From the NCBI GenBank assembly GCA_002007465.1, contig LNAC01000135.1, positions 2,512,420-2,576,419 of the forward strand: DNA of 64,000 bases, written 5' to 3'. Source of the DNA: Ailurus styani. Its lineage: Eukaryota > Chordata > Mammalia > Carnivora > Ailuridae. Positions within the stretch are counted from its first letter, which is position 1; each line of letters starts with the position of its first letter. Positions 63,041 to 64,000 of the stretch are shown here, piece by piece. The notes below the pieces were generated by a model. The model had not been told where the DNA came from and ran no database searches. It was given only the letters and a program-made list of their open reading frames with translations. The position numbers and the translations under genes are program-made.

Positions 63041-63360
63041 GGAATGAACTATCAAGCCATGGTAAGACAAGGATGAATCTTAAGTGCATATCGCTTAATG
63101 AAAATAGTCAGTCTGAGAAGGCTATATACTGTATGTTTCCAATTATACAACATTTTGGAAAGGCCAAAACTATAGAAAGTAAACAAATCAGTGGTTGCCA
63201 AAGTTGGGGAATCGGCTTAAATAAGTGAAGCAAAAGGTATTTTTTAGAGCAGTGGAATTATTCTGTATGAGACTGTATAGTTGGATATGTAACATTATGC
63301 ATTTGTCAAAACTTTTAAAACAGTAAGGTGAATTTTTGTTTAAGTTTAAAAAGTCATTTA
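63041..63360 (+). mobile_element. L1 3' end, sense, remainder of split element
   Basis: GGAATGAACTATCAAGCCAT resumes the L1 at 61270-61523. Then come CAGTGGTTGCCAAAGTTGGG and ATGCATTTGTCAAAACTTTT. It may extend to about 63860. Confidence 0.8.
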
Positions 63361-64000
63361 GGAGGATGGAGGTCTCAGGATGGACAACAGAATGTGACAA
63401 GAGAATCTCTTTTACAAATACATGAAACAACCTCATTTAGGGGATGGGGAGAAAAGGTGCTAAGTAACTTTGGAAATTAGTGACATCTGTAATACTGAAG
63501 ACAAAGGGAACTACACATAAGTACTGTGGTCTAGTTGATAACATGTCTCCTGTGGCAGTATGGGTTTACTCTTCTGAAACCACTGTCCTCATGTACTGAA
63601 CAATTAGGTAAATAGATGGTGGGTGATGGGAGCCAGATTTCTCACTGTTGGAGTGGGAGATAATAGATAAGCAAGAGGGGAATGCTGGAATGATTCATGT
63701 GGTAATAGATTGGAGTTAGATACTGAAGGTGCTCCCAGTGGCCAAGCTGGAACAATTTATGTAAGAAAATAAATAGTATCAGCTTATAACCCTGAGTATA
63801 AAATAAATATCCTGAATTCATACTTATATAAATAAACAATTGAATAAATAAATGAAGAAAAATAGACAAATTTCCCATGCAGAAGAATTCCAAACAGTTT
63901 ATGTAGATAACTCACCCTCAAGCAAATGGAACAACTCCCCACTCTTTAAGTGTAGGCTATGCTTCGAGTTCCTTCCAAAAAGTACAGTGTGGAAAGCGGG

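Larger units (their letters stand above)
49049..64000 (+). other. UBR3: UBR3 intron after w18 (3' end outside window)
   Basis: At least 15 kb. It holds six Can-SINEs, antisense L1 ends of several ages, one sense L1, an MLT1 LTR, MIRs, MER5A and CA repeats. I looked for the exon leading to the RING cysteines and did not find it. 49100-50270, 52000-52900 and 53900-55550 show nothing I can name. Confidence 0.8.

Overview
This is a 64 kb piece of a carnivore genome, most likely from a mustelid (mink, ferret, weasel group). It is packed with about thirty tRNA-Lys-derived Can-SINE copies carrying the carnivore 'CTGAGCCACCCAGGCGCCCC' end. Many have the internal 'CAAGTAGGCAGAGAGGCAGG' variant that I associate with mustelids. 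Base composition is AT-rich and intron-like. One N (38695) points to a draft assembly.

The only gene I can support is the middle of UBR3, a RING-type E3 ubiquitin ligase of the N-recognin (UBR) family, on the + strand. Eighteen coding exons between 4909 and 49048 join in one uninterrupted frame of 842 complete codons. This is roughly residues 440-1280 of a protein of about 1,890 residues. The UBR zinc-finger exons lie upstream of the window. The RING-H2 and C-terminal exons lie downstream. The part seen here is the largely helical scaffold between them, ending in the charged helix that precedes the RING.

Layout: 1-4908 intron; 4909-13872 four exons; 13873-26225 two long introns around one 87-nt exon; 26226-31434 a compact cluster of seven exons; 31435-41165 two long introns around two exons; 41166-44725 three exons, the last being the largest (461 nt); 44726-48959 intron; 48960-49048 the last exon; 49049-64000 one intron that runs off the window.

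The introns hold interspersed repeats: Can-SINEs (mostly antisense to UBR3), antisense L1 3' ends of several ages, L2, MIR, MER5A, an MLT1 LTR and a Tigger-like DNA transposon fossil. No promoter, CpG island, RNA gene, second protein-coding gene or CRISPR array was seen.

The two observations most worth checking are both in UBR3 splicing. The intron after 29340 has a textbook U12-type (minor spliceosome) AT 5' splice site and an odd 3' end. Also, an in-frame 33-nt candidate cassette exon lies at 42631-42663.
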